Shown here piece by piece: positions 34,200 through 46,209 of a DNA stretch of 64,000 bases; position 1 is the first letter of the stretch; each line of letters begins with the position of its first letter. The position numbers were made by a program, and so were the translations under genes. Under the pieces are notes generated by a model, which was not told the origin of the DNA, made no database searches, and was given only the letters and a program-made list of their open reading frames with translations. This DNA is from Gongronella butleri (taxonomy: Eukaryota > Mucoromycota > Mucoromycetes > Mucorales > Cunninghamellaceae): the NCBI GenBank assembly GCA_025201375.1, contig JAIWZP010000006.1, positions 558,001 to 622,000 on the forward strand. Direction: 5' to 3'.

Positions 34200-35260
34200 T
34201 TGCCATCAAGTGCGTCAACCTCTCCTTGTTCGAATGAACCCACTCTTGGGACGCGGAGGTCGTTAGATGACGCGCAACGACCATTTTTGAAAATCGTTGG
34301 ATTTTCCAAGGGGTACAGTCACGGATTTGAAAAACAGTCAAATTTATGTCCTCGGATCGCCAAACCATTCACACGAATGGTAAACTCTCATCTTTCACAG
34401 ACAGAAATGCAATAAAAACTGGGGGTCCATTGACTGGTTGTCGCGCAAAATGCAATTTGCCTCTTTTTTTCGCCACAAGGCTAACACGACGAAAAGTGCC
34501 TGAAGCTTCGAGAAACCCCCACCATCAGAAAGAGATCGACCAGACGAGTACGCAGCTGCCCGTGATCATTGAAAAACGAAGGAATTCCGGCTGAATGGAC
34601 GCGATTTCAAACATATATAACTTTTGACGCGTGAAAAACCGCGTCAAACACGGTGGTATCCGCTTTCAGCGCTCATCAAGTTTATACGTCTCGGACATGA
34701 CTTGCTTATAGGCGCGTTTGTGCGGCCTGTTGACTGATTTTTTCCCTGCGCAAATTGCCTGTAGAGTTGAAACGACAAATGCGAAATACTCGTCATCTGG
34801 CAGACGAACCCCACGCTGTTTTTATCTCTTTCGCAGTTTCTCTTTGCGCTTCATCTAGTGTGCAAGTTTGACTGAATTCTGGAGACCCATTTTTCAATTT
34901 TGGTTTTGGAGGCTCACGAAGACTAAAATTTGATTTTCGTGTGGCGTGCCCTAATGGCTTTTTGACGATGCGAATTGAGTCCTACTTGGGATTTGTAATT
35001 TGCCCTGTCACGTTGAGACGGTTTCGGCGCGCTGCAGCGTCTGGCTGACTGAGTTACAACAAGGTGGACAGCTAACATAATCATTTTCAAGTTCCCAGCC
35101 GTGAAATTTGTCTATATCGTTCCATACCTGACACAACTGGCGGTTCAACAGGCAAGCATTCAAGGTTATCAAGATTTGACAGCTTTCGACTAGTGCAATA
35201 TTACGATGAACATGTAATATTATGGCAAAAAGCATTTATTGACGTCAACTCGCTGGAATG
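34200..35260 (-). repeat. Dispersed repeat copy C (inverted relative to the 52 kb copy)
   Basis: Reverse-complement of the 52.06-53.06 kb repeat over about 1 kb. Matching blocks are GATGACGCGCAA with GATTTTCCAAGG and CACGGATTTGAAAA (34265-34340 versus 53000-52930), GACGCGTGAAAAACCGCGTC (34626-34645), and AAAACCAAAATTGAAAAATG (complement, 34883-34912). Two peptide-like stretches survive in both copies: QLCQVWNDIDKFHGWELEN on the minus strand near 35100, and NAIKT-GCRAKCNLPLFFATR on the plus strand near 34420-34500. Both lie in broken frames, so the element is dead. No family is recognised. Confidence 0.7.
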
Positions 35261-35836
35261 GCAACATAACCATCTCAAAAGACTTTTGCTTTTTTCTTGT
35301 AGTCTCGCTCGTTCGTTTGAGATCACTCACCGGTTGATAGGTAGTAGCATTGGCGAGAAAACGGCGACTTACATGTGTTTTTGGTATTCAACTCATTTAG
35401 CCCACGCGCTACAGCCTTCCATCCAGTGAATAATCCACGTCATATCCTTGCAAATTACATTAGGTCTTGTTGCCGGACACGTCCATGCGGCTCCACAGCG
35501 CGTTTTCACAGAGCAACTTGTGTCTTTTAAAGCTTAATTGCTAAAATCGCTCATATTTCTCGTCACCGATCAGATGGATCGCCCCTTTTTTAGCATTTTT
35601 CTTGGGGATGGACCTTCCGTGTGAAGGTAAAAGAAAAATAAACGCTGGCACCTGGATCCCAAAAAAAAAAATAGGAAAAAAGACTCGCTTTTCGCTATTA
35701 GGGTCTAGTTGATTGCTCTTGGAGCCGAGAAACAACACTGTATCATCCTTAATATAGTGAATGGAGCCGTGTAAATGGAAGCGGCGCGTGCCTGAACCAA
35801 TTCGACACGTGAATTGCGCGTCAAAGCACGGCGTAC
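35261..35836. other. Intergenic DNA
   Basis: No gene, RNA or clear repeat seen; T- and A-tracts near 35655. Confidence 0.35.
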
Positions 35837-36136
35837 ATGGGCCAGCCCAAAAAAAAAGTGCTTGCCCAGCAGGCTGCTCAAGCTTTCCTTCCCACGCTCT
35901 TTGTTCTGTACCTCGTTTCTCTTGGTGCCTGCTCGTCGAATTCGGACGTGTTTAACCGTCAATTGCCACCGAACGCCGAGATGTGGACTTTTTTTTTTGG
36001 GATCAAAGGATACTTCTTTGGTGGGGAAGGGAGACCAGGTGATGCTCATTGTGCGTCACCCCCATCATTAGTTTTTATTTGGTCGGTCCACGGTACAGCA
36101 TTGACAATGTGGGGGAGGACAATGGCCAGATTTTAA
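35837..36136 (+). CDS. Weak candidate: 99-residue hypothetical protein
   Basis: An open frame starts MGQPKKKVLAQQAAQAFLPT, followed by a hydrophobic stretch (LFVLYLVSLGAC) that could be a membrane segment, then SSNSDVFNRQLPPNAEMWTF. The start context is good, and codon use in the first 60 codons is exon-like. The rest (after about 36035) looks non-coding, and a splice donor may lie at CCAGGTGATG near 36040. No homologue is recognised. It could equally be chance. Confidence 0.25.
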   Translation: MGQPKKKVLAQQAAQAFLPTLFVLYLVSLGACSSNSDVFNRQLPPNAEMWTFFFGIKGYFFGGEGRPGDAHCASPPSLVFIWSVHGTALTMWGRTMARF

Positions 36137-36495
36137 AAATGAAGGTGGCAAGTGATGCGCGTACGGCAGGAAAAAAGGAGAAATGAAATGAGCCGCAACT
36201 CACGAGAGTGCGAGGGAGGGGGAGGGGTGCGGCCCTGAATTCCCACCCACTGGGACGCGTGACAGAGGGGAAAAGATACAATTCCAGGATGCGTCGTGTT
36301 TTAGCATGGTTGAAATGTTGCACATACCCAATTATTGGCATCTCGGCAGTGGGCCAAGTGAGGGAAGCAAGCAATGGCCGTGCCCAGATTTGGGGGATAA
36401 AAAGACAGATGCGAGCAACGCGCGGTCTTTGCCCCGCATCGCATTTCTTTACAGTCGAAGCGGCGCCCCAAGCCCAACTTGTGCGATGCAGAATC

Positions 36496-36860
36496 TTAGA
36501 AATCATCTAGGAGTCCGAAATGAAGAACAACGAGGAGGAAATGAGCAAAGATAGATCGTGTTGCGATAGCGTGTGGGGCGTCGGCACTTGTGCTGTTGTC
36601 GTATTTTATCGATTCCTTATTCTTTGAAGAAAAAAGCGTACCTGAATATTCTCCTAATACCCCATTTGGCGACATGCTCCGGTCACACACAATAAGCTTT
36701 TCATTATTCAGGTCATCAAAGCTTAAAATTTCGCTGGCAGCACGGGAAATCTGATCGAGGCAATTGCATAATGCCAAAAAAGAAAAAAAAAGCAAAAAGT
36801 ATTGGTCACGACGCGCTTTCTCCGCATTGAATAAGATGCATCCATGACGGAGATGGCCAT
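36496..36860 (-). CDS. Weak candidate: short spliced gene (about 56 residues)
   Basis: Exons 36860-36810, 36750-36642 and 36506-36496 can be joined in frame to MAISVMDASYSMRRKRV, then ISRAASEILSFDDLNNEKLI and VCDRSMSPNGVLGEYS, ending DDF. The middle exon has strongly exon-like codon use and a GTACGC donor. The first donor (GTGACC) is weak and the second intron is long for this window, so the exact structure is doubtful. The gene would be divergent from the polygalacturonase gene. Family not recognised. Confidence 0.3.
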
Positions 36861-36888
36861 GCGGCGTGCCAAAACGAAAAAAAAAAGA

Positions 36889-36897
36889 TATAAAAAG
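36889..36897 (+). promoter_or_regulatory. TATA box of the polygalacturonase gene
   Basis: TATAAAAAG 79 nt before the start codon. The leader then ends with an (AC)n run at about 36957-36972, three nt before ATG. Confidence 0.5.
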
Positions 36898-36975
36898 GAA
36901 GGCAATGGAGCGGGATCATGTTGAAAAAAAACCCCCATCTCACCTTTAAATCACACGCACACACACACACACAAA

Positions 36976-38238
36976 ATGTTCTTTTCCAAGCTCACCACCA
37001 TCTCTGCGGCGGCATCGCTGTTGCTCCTTGGTGTTTCTGCTGCGCCTGCGGCTTTGCAAGAGCGCGCGTCATGCACATACACGTCTTACGCGGCGATCCC
37101 TAGCGATGTGTCGGGCTGCTCGTCAGTGACGCTGCAGGGCCCCTTTACGGTGCCTGCCAACTCGGTGATTAGCCTGTCGCTGGCGACGGGTGCCACGCTC
37201 ACCTTCAAGGACACCATCACTTTTGCAAAGGGCACACTCACCTCGTCCAGTTTCCTGGTCACGGTCACAGGCACCAACATCAACATTGACGGCACCTCGG
37301 GCACACTCGATGGCAGTGGTCAATCATACTACGACGGCCAGGGTGCCAATGGCGGCATCCCCAAGCCCAAGTTCTTCAAGCTCAACAATGTCAGTGGTAA
37401 GCTCACTGGCCTGACGATTCTCAATAGCCCCGTCCATACGTTCTCGATCAATAATGCCAACGGCTTCACCATTGACGGCGTGACCATCGACGATCGTGGC
37501 GCAAACTATGCGCTTGGCCACAACACGGATGCCTTTGATGTCTCCAGCTCCACCACTTTGATTATTCAAAACAGCCATGTGTACAACAATGATGACTGTT
37601 TGGCCGTTAATTCCGGCAAGGACATCCACTTTGTCAACAACTATTGCTAGTAAGATGCGCCATTTCAAACGCGACATGTGTCTACAATCTCTGATTCGTG
37701 TTTTTTTTTAAAAAAAAAAATTATTAATGATTTAGTGGTGGCCATGGCGTGTCCGTTGGCTCTATCAAGACGGGCAAGGTGGTCGATGGCGTGTATGTCA
37801 GCGGCACGCAAATCGTCAACTCGATGAATGGCGTGCGCATCAAGGTGTACAATGACTGCACGGGCGGCAGCGTGTCCAATGTCAAGTACGACAGCGTCAC
37901 GTTGTCGGGCATCACGGATTATGGCATTGTCATTGAGCAAGACTACACCAATTCGGGCGCCACTGGCACCCCTGGCACCGGATGGTAACGATGCCCCTAA
38001 AAAAAAAAACAAGCTTCCCATGGTGCAGTTCAAGTCTAACTCTCTTTTTTTTTTTAACAGCCCGATTTCCGGCGTCACGTTGAGCAATATCCACGGCACC
38101 ATGGCCTCAGGCGATGGCACGGCCGAGTATATTTTGTGCGCCGCGTGCAGCGGCTTTAATTTCTCAAACATCGCCATCACGGGCGCAGCCAAGGCGAATA
38201 GCTGCACCGGTGTTACTGGGGGCAACCCTTGCTCGTAA
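36976..38238 (+). CDS. Secreted polygalacturonase (glycoside hydrolase family 28)
   Basis: Three exons (36976-37649, 37736-37984, 38061-38238) encode 366 residues with a signal peptide (SKLTTISAAASLLLLGVSAA) and a probable propeptide ending near LQER. All GH28 signatures are present: NTD at 183-185, DD at 206-207, GGHG with His228, and RIK at 259-261. Spacing of N-NND-DCLAVNSG and the repeated parallel beta-helix turns (GVTIDDRGAN, GVTLSNIHGT) fit fungal endo-acting enzymes. It would hydrolyse alpha-1,4-galacturonan in plant pectin, outside the cell. The H-containing motif is formed across the first intron (TA|T). The C-terminal Cys pairs (CAACSG, SCTG-NPC) fit the family's disulfides. Confidence 0.95.
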
Positions 38239-39848
38239 ATTTTCTTGCGACAACAATGCCACAAGGACGTCTTCGTCTCCTTTTTTTTTCCCACCCCACA
38301 CAGCCATCCCACGGATGCACTTCTTTTTATATAAAAAATAAACGCCAAACTCTATTTTTATTCCCAACAAAGCGCACCTGTTCCTTTCAGGCGAGATGCT
38401 TGACAGGTTGGGACTGCATGGACGCGATCAAACTCCAGCTGCGGGGGACGGGCGTACAAAATCTTAAATCCAAACAAGGCAGCCCGCAGCAGTCTCCATG
38501 CTTTCTCAATGTTCCGACGATCCCATGCCAAGAGAAGGCTTTTTCTTGCAGTCAAAAAGACGAAAAGGGCCAACTTTAATGTAAATGCTTGGATTTAATC
38601 CGAGAAAGCAATGCAATGAACAAAAAAAAAAAGCATCTACCGTAAAATGAACGAAAATCGTGATTGTGGGTCATCTGGTAGTTACCGGGCAACCAACAGG
38701 CGTCTATTGTGCTGTGTGCAATAATGGATGTCGAAAAAAAAATAAATGGCTGGCACTTACCCGCGATTTTGCCTTTAAATTCAAAAATTGTCTCCAAAGC
38801 GGCCAGTCAGTGCATTGCTCTGAAAATGCGCCTAAACGTGAAATTTTCCAGCAAGAAACCCAAATAAAACTCAAGTTGTGGCCGTTACAAGCCATTGGGA
38901 GACATGCTTGTGATCTGTAAAAAGCTAATACAGTTCTGGCCGAGCACACGCGAGACAAAAATGGGTATTTTTCGTCCACTAGGAAGGGCGATGATTTCAC
39001 CCAGACGTCCATGATGGCTGCTCTTGATCTTCATCAACTCAATGCGCCTGGAGCACTACTTGCTGGTGAATGCGTCGGTGCTCGGTGCGGCTCCATCAAG
39101 ACACGTTCCTAGCGCGACATTCGCCTGCAAAGCCAAATCAAAAATTACGGATTGCTCGTCACTGGCTTGATCGATCTCAATACTTTTTTTGTTTTTTTCG
39201 TGGTTTCTCCACGCACTTCATGCTGTGTGCAAGTTTGGCGGAATTCTGGGCACCTGCTTTTTCGATTTTGGTTTTGTGCCCGGGCGAACGTTTTTGTGCT
39301 GCTCATGGGACATCTCTTGCTAAGCTTATCCAAATGGTCCTAGATTTTAACCAGATGGTGCCTGAGAAATGCGCATGGTGCAGCAAAGTTTCATAGCGAT
39401 CCAAGAACAATTTGGAGAGCAAACGCTGATTTTTGTGAAAAGTGACGAAGTTTGGAGGTGGCCACGGTGACAGGCCAATGAACCTCCGGGTTTTAATTAT
39501 TCATTGCAAAGAGACGCGATAAGACAGCCGAAGGCAAAAGTTAAAGACGATCCTTTGCTTATTTTGTGGTGTCTCAAGCTGAATTTGTATGTTTATTTGC
39601 CAAAAAATCAAAATTCTCCACAGTGGTCTGATTTATCACCGGATTTTAACGGTTTTATCGCACAGGACGCATCGAAAAGACCTAACGGCAAAGATTTGGT
39701 AGCGATCCTTGTCTCGGTGACGGCCAGATGGGCATTTGCCAAAATGTTTTTTACGCGACAAGGCGGAGTATCATTTGTTGCATTGCTTGCTTGAATGGTT
39801 CAGTTGGCCGCCTCTCCCTTCTCCGGTTATTATTTTCTTTTTGCAGGC
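38239..39848. other. Intergenic with dispersed-repeat copy D
   Basis: A 3' region with AATAAA near 38336, then gene-free DNA. From about 39120 to 39420 the minus strand matches the repeat family (CCAGAATTCCGCCAAACTTG, AAAACCAAAATCG, CAGTGACGAGCAATCC). A 96-codon frame at 39504-39794 has some exon-like composition but no recognised family and runs into the presumed leader of the next gene. A poly-T/AG acceptor-like site at 39829-39845 sits just before the chosen start of that gene, so a 5' leader intron is possible. Confidence 0.4.
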
Positions 39849-41271
39849 ATGCTTCCTTCTCTCGGTCTCTTTCGCGAGATCCCTTGCCCTTCGTTGCCCG
39901 ATTGTCGTCGTGAATACTGTGTCTTCTCACATGCGCCAGCTGCAAACGCGAAACAACCAGCATCGACATCGATAAAGCGGCGTGTGCCTGGACAAGACGC
40001 GGCATCCGGCGCGAGCAGCAGCAAAAAGGCGCGTGGCGCGGGTGCAGCTGTGAAGCCTGCGGTGGCACCCACAGTGTTGGCGGATCTAAAGGCGCACACG
40101 GGTGTGGCGACGCGACAGCTGATCTGCAGCAAGCTGTTTGAGCAGTTTTTACGACTTTATCCTGTGGACATTCATGGTGCGACGGTGGCCGGCGAGCGCA
40201 CGCTTGCGCAGGAGAAACAATTGCTGGCAGCGTCGGCCAATCCGGCCGGGTACAAGCAGCAGGCCATGTCCGCACTGATGCAGTTGAAAAAACGCGCGCC
40301 CGTGACCAGCCCCGAGGATGAGAATGACGACAATGGCGAAAAAGAGGACGAAAAGCACGTGTTGGTGCAGCTCTTGGTGCGCGGCGACGCGTCCGTCCTG
40401 CTGGCGCCGCTGCTGCTGACACCGGAGCAACGTGACAAAATGGGCTATCCATCCTCGGCGCTCTTGGACGCGACGATGCCAGAAACAGCGGCGCGGGGGG
40501 ACAAAAAGGTCAAGTGTGACCGGTGTAAACAGATGTACGAGGTCAAGGAGCTGCTTGACGCACGCGATGTGCAGGCGTGCGATTATCACCATGGCAAACT
40601 TCACGTCGCGAACCGAGGCGGTGACAAATTGCGCATTTACTCGTGCTGTCAAGAACCATTGGGCAGCGCAGGATGCTTGCGCGGGCCACATGTTTACAAA
40701 GGTAGCTGTGCAAAATTCATTTTTTTTTTTTTTGCCAAATTGCTCACTCATGCCTGTTTTTTTATTTTTTATTTTTCAGATGATGACGACGCAATTCTGC
40801 ACGCCAAGATCCCGTTCAAGGCGGTGTCTGGCCAAAAGGACACGAGCGGGGCCACCAAGCGGCATGCGTTGCTTGCTCTGGATTGCGAGATGGGCTACAC
40901 GACGCTTGGCATGGAATTGATCCGCGTGACGGTGATTGACACGCACCTGGAGCCTATTCTGGATGAGCTGGTTTTGCCGACACACATGGTCGTCGATCTG
41001 AATTCACGGTACAGCGGCGTCGCCACGTTGGCAGGTGCCAAGCACGACTTGCATTCCATACGTGAGCTGATCTTGGGCATGATGGACGCCAACACGATCC
41101 TCGTGGGCCATGGATTGGAGAATGACCTCAGGGCAATGCGCGTAAGCTTTTGAATGGATGGAGTTGGAGTGAAAATTTGGACCACTTAATTTTTTTTGTA
41201 GATCATTCACGACCGCGTCATCGACACTGCTGCCGTACGAGAACAATGCCTGTGTAGGAAATCCACTGATG

Positions 41272-41304
<33 letters not shown>

Positions 41305-41475
41305 GCGCAGCTCTACCCGCATCCCAATGGCTTGCCCTATCGCTACGGACTACGCGTGCTGACGACAAAATATCTCAAGCGGTTCATCCAAGACAATTCA
41401 GATGGACACGACTCCTCGGAAGATGCGTCCGCAGCCCTTCAACTCGTGTCGCACTATCTCAAGACGCAAAAGTAA
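39849..41475 (+). CDS. REX-type RNA exonuclease (DEDDh)
   Basis: Four exons (39849-40701, 40780-41141, 41202-41234, 41311-41475) give 470 residues. The N-terminus has a compact zinc-binding-like motif ([16 protein letters not shown]) as in REX1/REX3 proteins. A Cys-rich middle region ([30 protein letters not shown]) is the second family marker. The exonuclease domain carries Asp319 and Glu321 (LDCEMGY), Asp400 ([11 protein letters not shown]) and His449/Asp454 near the C-terminus. [18 protein letters not shown] also matches. Such enzymes trim 3' ends of snRNA, 5S rRNA and RNase MRP RNA in the nucleus. A 33-nt exon carries [11 protein letters not shown]. The start is taken just after a possible leader acceptor; an upstream in-frame Met at 39795 is less likely. 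Confidence 0.93.
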
Positions 41476-41558
41476 TCGCATGGGGCCCATGGAAAGCGCT
41501 GTTCTCGGAATGCGTCACAAAATAAACAAGCAAGATACCCCGTCCTTCTTTTTATTAT

Positions 41559-44500
41559 TTACACCTTGTTGTTGTCGATGTATTCCTTGAAGCAGAATGT
41601 CGGGTCTGGTGCGCAGAATGGATGTGCCAACAGCTCCAGAGCCGTTGGGCGCAAACATGGATCACTAGAACGAAAAAATTCAGTCTTTTTTTTTCCAACC
41701 ACTTGTTGTTTTTGTTCTTACGTATTAAAGCATTTGCTAATGAAGTCTTGCCCGACAGGCGAGATGAAATCGGGAATCTCGGGCGCATTGCAATGGCCCA
41801 GCTAATTTTTGAGGAAAACAAAAAAAAAGAGTCAAAACGATTCATTTTTCTGCCATTTGACGGGAAACGGCTGCTTACATTGTATAATGCGGCGATTTGA
41901 TTCAAGGCGATCCAAGGGCGCTGGCCAGTAAACATCTCTAGGACCGTGCAGCCAAGGCTCCAAATATCGACCTTGGCGCTGTATGGCTCATTTTTCACCA
42001 CTTCAGGCGCCATCCTAATGGAATTGACAAGGAAAATGAGATCCAAAAAGACGATGTTTTTCCTTTTTTTCTTTTTTTTCTTTCTTTCTTACCAGTACAC
42101 GGAGCCGCGGAGGGACATGCGTGAATTTTGATCATAAGCCTCGTCATAGTCGTTTTTCTTTGAGAGGCCGAAATCTGAAATTTTGCATGCGCCGTCGGCC
42201 TCGACGAGGATATTGGCGGCCTTGATGTCGCGGTGGAGGATTTGTCTGTCATGCAGGTACGCGAGTCCCTGGCAGATTTGGCGTGTAAAGTGGCGGACGA
42301 GGCGTTCGTCAAAGCCGCCGTGCAGCGCCAGGCGTGTGGCGACGTTGCCGCCGCTGACGTATTCGAGAAAGATGTTGACGACGGCCTCCTGCTCGTCGAC
42401 GCCATAGCCGAGGTACTGGACAATGTGCTCGTGGTCCAGATCGCGCAGCATGTCAATTTCTCTGTAGAGTGCGTCGACCATGTCGTGTTGGCGCACGTCT
42501 CTGCACCCTGCCGTGGGAATATCCACCTGCTTGACGGCAATCATTTCGCCAGAAACCACATTGAAGGCCAGGTAAACGCGTCCAAAGGAGCCCTTGCCAA
42601 TCAATTTGCCACGAATCCACTGGACGGATGGTTCGTCGTCGGGTAAATATGGATTGGATGATGATGATGATGGCGACGATGTTGTTGTTGCGGTTGCTGG
42701 CGAAGATGCCGAGGATGTGGGTGAGTGCAAATGCAAGTACATGGGAGCCTCGTGTGCACGTCTTGTCGCTCCGCCCGCGGGCTGTCTGCGTGCCTCGGGT
42801 TTCACCTCGACAACGCGTTGATCCCATAGCTTGGTGGATTTGCGTCTCAGCATGGGCTTATTGGGGATGGTGAGCATGGCGGTCTGCATGTTTTTGGCGT
42901 TTGCATTCGAGCCATTCGAGCCATTGGGGCCATTGAAACCAGTTTCGGGGTCATTGCCCGGCGGCGCGTGCCTTAGCAAGTATTTTTTGCTAGCCTCACG
43001 TGCCACTACGCGGATGGACTTGACGTGGCGGCGCAGACCCTTGCGCGGCGGTTGAATTTTTGCCGCGGCGGGTGCTGTCGAGGTGGACGACGAGGAGGAC
43101 GCCGTGGAAAGGTGGAGGGGCCCATTGGCAGGTGCAGGCGTCGTGGTGACTACAACTTCCTTATCGAGATCGTGGTCATCAAAGTATTTGTCCATATTTT
43201 GCAACACAATTTCGGTCGGTGGCCGCTCGCCCCAATAATCCGACGAAGTCGACGATGGTGCTGTCGCGTCCACGGCCGACAATGGCGAAATGGGCAATGC
43301 CTGATGCTGCATCGCGCCGGACGCGTCATTTTTATGGCCCGGTGTGATACAAAGCGGGTGAATGGCGTCGCTCAATGGTGATGACTGCGGCAGAAGCGTG
43401 TGCGGTTGCATATGCTTGGGTGGCACCGCCCAGCATCCGGTCGTTTGGCTGTCATCGTGATGTTTCATGGCGGCAGGCGGATCAGACAGCTGAATGCCGA
43501 CGACTGGGCGCCATTGCGCCGCCACCGCCGATTTGCCTTTCTGGGTTGGCGGCCGCTGGAGGAGTCGGTTCCATTTGGACTTGCTTGCACCGGTTTCTTG
43601 GCTGAAAATAAAAAGAGGGAGATCAGAAACAACGTGAAAAAGGCAAAATAAAAAAAAGGTCCCCCACCTGCTAAAAGAAGAAAGATCCGTGGGCGATTGA
43701 CCAAGTTCAGGGGTAGATAATGCATGCGAGGTGTGATGGTACATGGCCTCGCCATGATTGTAAGAATACAGGGTATTGGGAGATTTGGGTACAATCAAGA
43801 TGCGATGCGACGCCGACTTGTCCGCAATGGAGCACAGGTATAAAATCGAGTCATTGTCCAATGGAGTGTCTATTTTTTTTTCCCGCAGAAAAGGCAAAAA
43901 AAAAAAAAAAAAAAAAGGAGAAAAACACGCCCAATTGAGATGCCGATTCATGCAGCCAAGACGTGAATTACCTGGATTTGGTCCATTTTCGTGAAAATAC
44001 AAATAATCGTCGCGGTGACCATGCAATGCCATGCGTCTGACAATCAGATCCTTGACATGGTCGGCGTGGTGGATATCCTCGACATTGAGACTGTACCAAG
44101 TGTCTCTATCGCCGGTAATTTGGATGCGCTGCACGAGGGGGCAATAAAAAAAGGGGGTGTAAAAGAAAAAAAGAAAAAAATTCCAATGAGGTCGCTTTTT
44201 TAAAATGCCCCACTTTGGGGAGCTGGCATTACGTTTGCTTTGCGTGCGGCCGCGAGATCCAATGCTGGCGCCGACGAGTTTGTGTGTCGTGAGGACCACA
44301 ATTTGGCGATTTTTTCCGGTGTTGATGCGGTTTTCGAGTTGAATGGCGGCGACGGTGCGTCATCAGTGGTGTCTGTGTGGCTCGTTGACGGTGTGGTGGT
44401 TGCCCATGGGTGCTGGTGCGGGTAGTATGAGGACGGCGGGGGCGATGGCGTGCATAACGACGCATGCGCATGATGCGTTGCGATTGGCGGGTGTTGTTCA

Positions 44501-45474
44501 CGCGCGGTGCTGTCATGGCGGTGCAGAATCGCGTTTCTAAATTTGGCAAAGGCGGCCTTTGGGGAATAATGCTTGGTGGGCGATTGGCGACTGTGGTGTT
44601 GGTGTTGGTGTTGATGGTGCGACAATGGGCGGAATTGGCTCGGAAAATCCGACGATGACGGTGATGGCGACAGCGACGTGGACGACGTTGGTGACGAGCA
44701 ATACAGCGAGTGGTCCTTTAGCGATGGCGGCAGTTTGGATGCCGCACTGGACGGCGTCGTGGGCGAATGGCTCGAGGGAACGTGGCTGGATGATGGTGTT
44801 GCACAATCAGCTGATGGAAGGCAAGGACTCGCATTCACAGACGACGACAACGTCGACGGAAAAAGATGCAAATCCGTGTTGATGTAGATCTGGAAATGAA
44901 AAAAAAAATTGAAAAAACGGTGTCAATTGGGCCTACGTCGATCCCCAAACGCGTGCAAAACCATGCGGCATTGTTTTTCCTTTGAGTTGATCTCCGCTCC
45001 CTTTTTTCATTTTCTTACGTCTCCGGGTGAAGCAAAGGGCGATGGATGCGTTGTTGGAGATGACAGGCCCAATGCACGAATATCGTTGAGCAGTCTCCGT
45101 CGCTGTGCATAGGTGACAATGCGCCGGGGCAGAATATTCACCAGCTCGGCAAGTGTGATTTGAAAGAATTGCCTGCCACAGATGCCGTGATCTAAATGAA
45201 AAAAAAGGCAAAACAAAGAGGCATACGTAAACAAAACAAGGTTTCTCACAATTGTATCATCCGCGCGCTAGTCACTATCGCTTTTTTTTTTCTTCTCTTT
45301 TTTATCGCTACCCTCAAAGACGGGCGCAATGCAATGCCAGCCGTTTTCATTGAGCCAAGCCGTGACTTTGCTCTGAGTCCATAATTGATCGAAATGGTCA
45401 CCAAACACATGTTGCAAGTCGGCGTCTGTCGGCGTGTCCAGCTGCTTAAACATAAAGTGGTGGTGTATGCACAC
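41559..45474 (-). CDS. MAP kinase kinase kinase with SAM and Ras-binding-like domains (BCK1-type kinase)
   Basis: Nine exons join to 1060 residues: 45474-45312, 45191-45019, 44889-44233, 44128-43972, 43869-43668, 43601-42093, 42014-41879, 41801-41722, 41664-41559. Residues about 20-110 are a SAM domain (LWTQSKVTAWLNENGW, GRQFFQITLAELVNIL). After a Ser/His/Pro-rich linker, residues 332-405 (RIQITGDRDTWYSLNVEDIH, VKDLIVRRMALHGHRDDYLY) look like the Byr2/Ste11 Ras-binding module. The kinase domain runs from about 779 to 1037: GKGSFGRVYLAF, Lys808, HRDIKAANIL (Asp909), DFGLSKK, WMAPEVV. The insert before MVDALYREIDMLRDLDHEHI and SLRGSVYWMAPE are closest to the BCK1 cell-wall-integrity class. Start could also be Met at 45453. 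The gene is convergent with the exonuclease gene (84 nt gap). Confidence 0.92.
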
Positions 45475-45886
45475 GAAAAAAAAAGCTGGCGAGGTCGAAG
45501 ATGAGGAGGAGGGCGATTGGGAGCGACGATGGGTAAAATCAATGAATCATTCACGAAAAAAAACACACACAAAAGACACACAGACGACAGAAAAGAGAGA
45601 GAGAGAGTGAAATAAAAAGCAAGCGCAAGAAAAAAAATTCACGAAAGCTCACGATGAAAAAAAAAAAAGAGAGAGAGAAAGGAGACAAGGAAAAATAGGA
45701 GATTCTTTTTATGATACATGCATGATTTTTTTTGGGGGGTGAGTGCGATCTTGCACCCAGGATGCACGTTGCTCGCCGATTCGACTGCCATTGGCATTGT
45801 CCCCCCTCCCTTTCCCCGATAAAAAGAGAGAGTGAGGGAGAGAAACAGGACAGAGAGACGCGTCGCGCATTGTGGTGCGTTGGCGC

Positions 45887-45923
<37 letters not shown>

Positions 45924-46209
45924 TGCCAAGAAGACCAGTTCAAGCTGCAAAGTTGTCGCTCTAGCCCGGTCGCAAGTGCGCAAATGACTTGTTCTCGTTT
46001 TTTTGCTGTTGGTTCATGCACATGAACGCCGAATCAAGGCATTGAGGACAAAAAAGGAAAGAGCGACCCCTTTTCTCGCCGCTTTCGGCTCTTTGCTCAC
46101 ACACGCACCCCGGAACTTGCTTTTTCACGCGCGATTTTTTTTGTATTTTGGAACGACGAAAAAGGGTCTTTTTATTGTTGTTTTTGCTTTTTGCTTTATT
46201 TTTCATTTG
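45475..46209. other. Intergenic, MAPKKK promoter side
   Basis: About 735 nt with GA-rich purine tracts (GAGAGAGAGAG near 45594 and 45668), a CA-type run near 45564, and a T-tract of more than 20 nt near 45892. No gene is seen. Confidence 0.45.
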
